The notes under the pieces: model-generated
The model's database searches: none
Seen by the model: only the letters and a program-made list of their open reading frames with translations
What the model was told of the DNA's origin: nothing
Part shown: piece after piece, positions 63,221-64,000 of the stretch
Layout of the letters: each line of letters starts with the position of its first letter
Numbering within the stretch: the first letter of the stretch is position 1
NCBI RefSeq assembly: GCF_025231485.1
Contig: NZ_CP104003.1
Span: forward strand, 3,983,960-4,047,959
Origin: Salinirubellus salinus
GTDB lineage: Archaea; Halobacteriota; Halobacteria; Halobacteriales; Haloarculaceae
Length of the DNA stretch: 64,000 nucleotides
Direction of reading: 5' to 3'
Position numbers and translations under genes: made by a program

Positions 63221-64000
63221 TCGGGGGCGAGCGCCGGCGTCGCCCGGAACAGCCCCTCGGGGTCCCAGCGCCGTTTCACCTCGACGAGTCGCTCGTAGTT
63301 CTCCCCGTAGGCCGCCCGTTCGCGGCGCTCGCCCTCCTCGCTGCCGACGAAGTTCGCCGCCACCTCGCCCGTCGTGTACGGCTCGACCGCCTCGTGGAAC
63401 GACTCGACCCAGTCGACGTGCGCCTCGTCGTCGGTCGGGTCGTCCCACCGGGCCTCGACGAGGAGGTGGTGGGCGTCCTCGCGGTGCGGGTAGGCGGTGG
63501 CGTCGGCAGGTGGGTCCGTCTCCGCGCCGCTCCGGGGCGAGACGAACACCGTCGCCCCGGCCGAGGGCGCTCGCTCGGCCCACCCGGTCACCGTCTCGAC
63601 GGCCCCCGCCGAGAGCGAGTCGAGGTACTGGCTCCGCAGGTGAGTCCGCATGCTCCCGCGGCTCTCGCCCGCTCGCTGGAACGCCGCGTACGGACGGGCC
63701 CGGAGGCTGTCGAACAGGGGGTCACCGAACTCGCGCAGCGGTTCCAGTACCTCGCGTCCCGCCTCCGGGTCTCCTGCGTAGCAGACGATACAGATGGCGA
63801 CACGGGTGTCGTGGACGGACTCTGGGAAGTACGACGCCGCCGGCAGGACCATGCTCCCGAAGAGGAGCCGGACCTCGCGCGGGGCGTCCGCGAGGAACGA
63901 CTCGTACCGGCGGGCGAGCGCCCCGGCCCGGTCGTGCGGGTGGACGAGCGAGCCCGCGAACACCTCGCCGACGGGGTGCAGGTCGAACTCGAAGGTCGTG
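63217..64000 (-). CDS. FAD-binding oxidoreductase (berberine-bridge-enzyme type), C-terminal part
   Basis: The gene runs off the right edge; 261 codons remain, read from 63999 on the minus strand. Just inside the edge is TTFEFDLHPVGEVFAGSLVH, the end of the FAD-binding PCMH domain. The substrate domain follows, and the C-terminal BBE motif is clear: AANFVGSEEGERRERAAYGE with NYERLVEVKRRWDPEGLFRA. Such enzymes oxidise sugars, alcohols or alkaloid-like compounds with covalently bound FAD; the covalent His/Cys sites would be outside the window. GTG 63963 is an internal codon, not the start. Confidence 0.88.
   Translation of the reverse strand, partial: TTFEFDLHPVGEVFAGSLVHPHDRAGALARRYESFLADAPREVRLLFGSMVLPAASYFPESVHDTRVAICIVCYAGDPEAGREVLEPLREFGDPLFDSLRARPYAAFQRAGESRGSMRTHLRSQYLDSLSAGAVETVTGWAERAPSAGATVFVSPRSGAETDPPADATAYPHREDAHHLLVEARWDDPTDDEAHVDWVESFHEAVEPYTTGEVAANFVGSEEGERRERAAYGENYERLVEVKRRWDPEGLFRATPALAPD

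Noticed and set aside
1..64000. CRISPR arrays, insertion sequences, rRNA or tRNA genes
   Set aside because: I saw no regularly spaced repeats, no transposase motifs and no RNA gene signatures when reading both strands.

Overview
The window is chromosomal DNA from a haloarchaeon (Halobacteria). It is very GC-rich. The predicted proteins are strongly acidic, and many genes start with an ATG or GTG about 25-30 bases after an AT-rich TATA-like box, as expected for leaderless archaeal transcripts. Marker families agree: CDP-archaeol synthase CarS, Bat-type HTH regulators, haloarchaeal pilin-like proteins, CPxC zinc-ribbon microproteins, amphi-Trp protein and tandem UspA proteins. I saw no rRNA, tRNA, CRISPR array or insertion sequence.

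Layout. 1-5651: the end of a type IV pilin-like operon, five translationally coupled membrane or secreted proteins including one large PKD plus LamG protein. 5702-9856: small membrane, zinc-ribbon, CBS and winged-helix genes, including a candidate RiPP precursor ending in a CGCGG motif and two tandem copies of an 18-bp palindrome. 10018-20346: a hybrid sensor kinase, aldo/keto reductase, VOC, CBS, EamA and MFS transporters, an Lrp regulator, UspA and SnoaL-like proteins. 20503-29768: a HisC-like aminotransferase, carS between two VanZ-like paralogues, PNPOx-like proteins, an SDR, a 1-Cys-type peroxiredoxin, HTH regulators and a CPBP protease. 29961-40571: zinc microproteins, a decayed TrkA-N gene, an aminoglycoside adenylyltransferase-like gene, cation transporters (CaCA, ZIP, VIT), a PAC2 protein, a lipoprotein and a divergent FolD. 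40731-45666: a PabA/PabB-type chorismate amidotransferase pair and three HTH regulators. 45698-53146: the most interesting block. 53222-64000: small membrane proteins, UspA proteins, a K+ channel, a second BCCT carrier, RidA, a molybdenum formate dehydrogenase and the edge of an FAD oxidoreductase.

How genes may work together. A DmdA/GcvT-like THF methyltransferase and a short MTHFR lie on the minus strand, divergent from folD, ilvA and a BCCT (betaine/DMSP-type) transporter. Add the formate dehydrogenase and a RidA further along and a route can be drawn: import of a methylated osmolyte, demethylation to methyl-THF, then oxidation through methylene- and formyl-THF to formate and CO2. The substrate (DMSP, glycine betaine or a relative) is inference. 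The 48033-48359 divergent intergenic region holds two copies of a GCCGAATTCG palindrome, and the transporter has a structured leader of roughly 470 bases. Both suggest the module is regulated.
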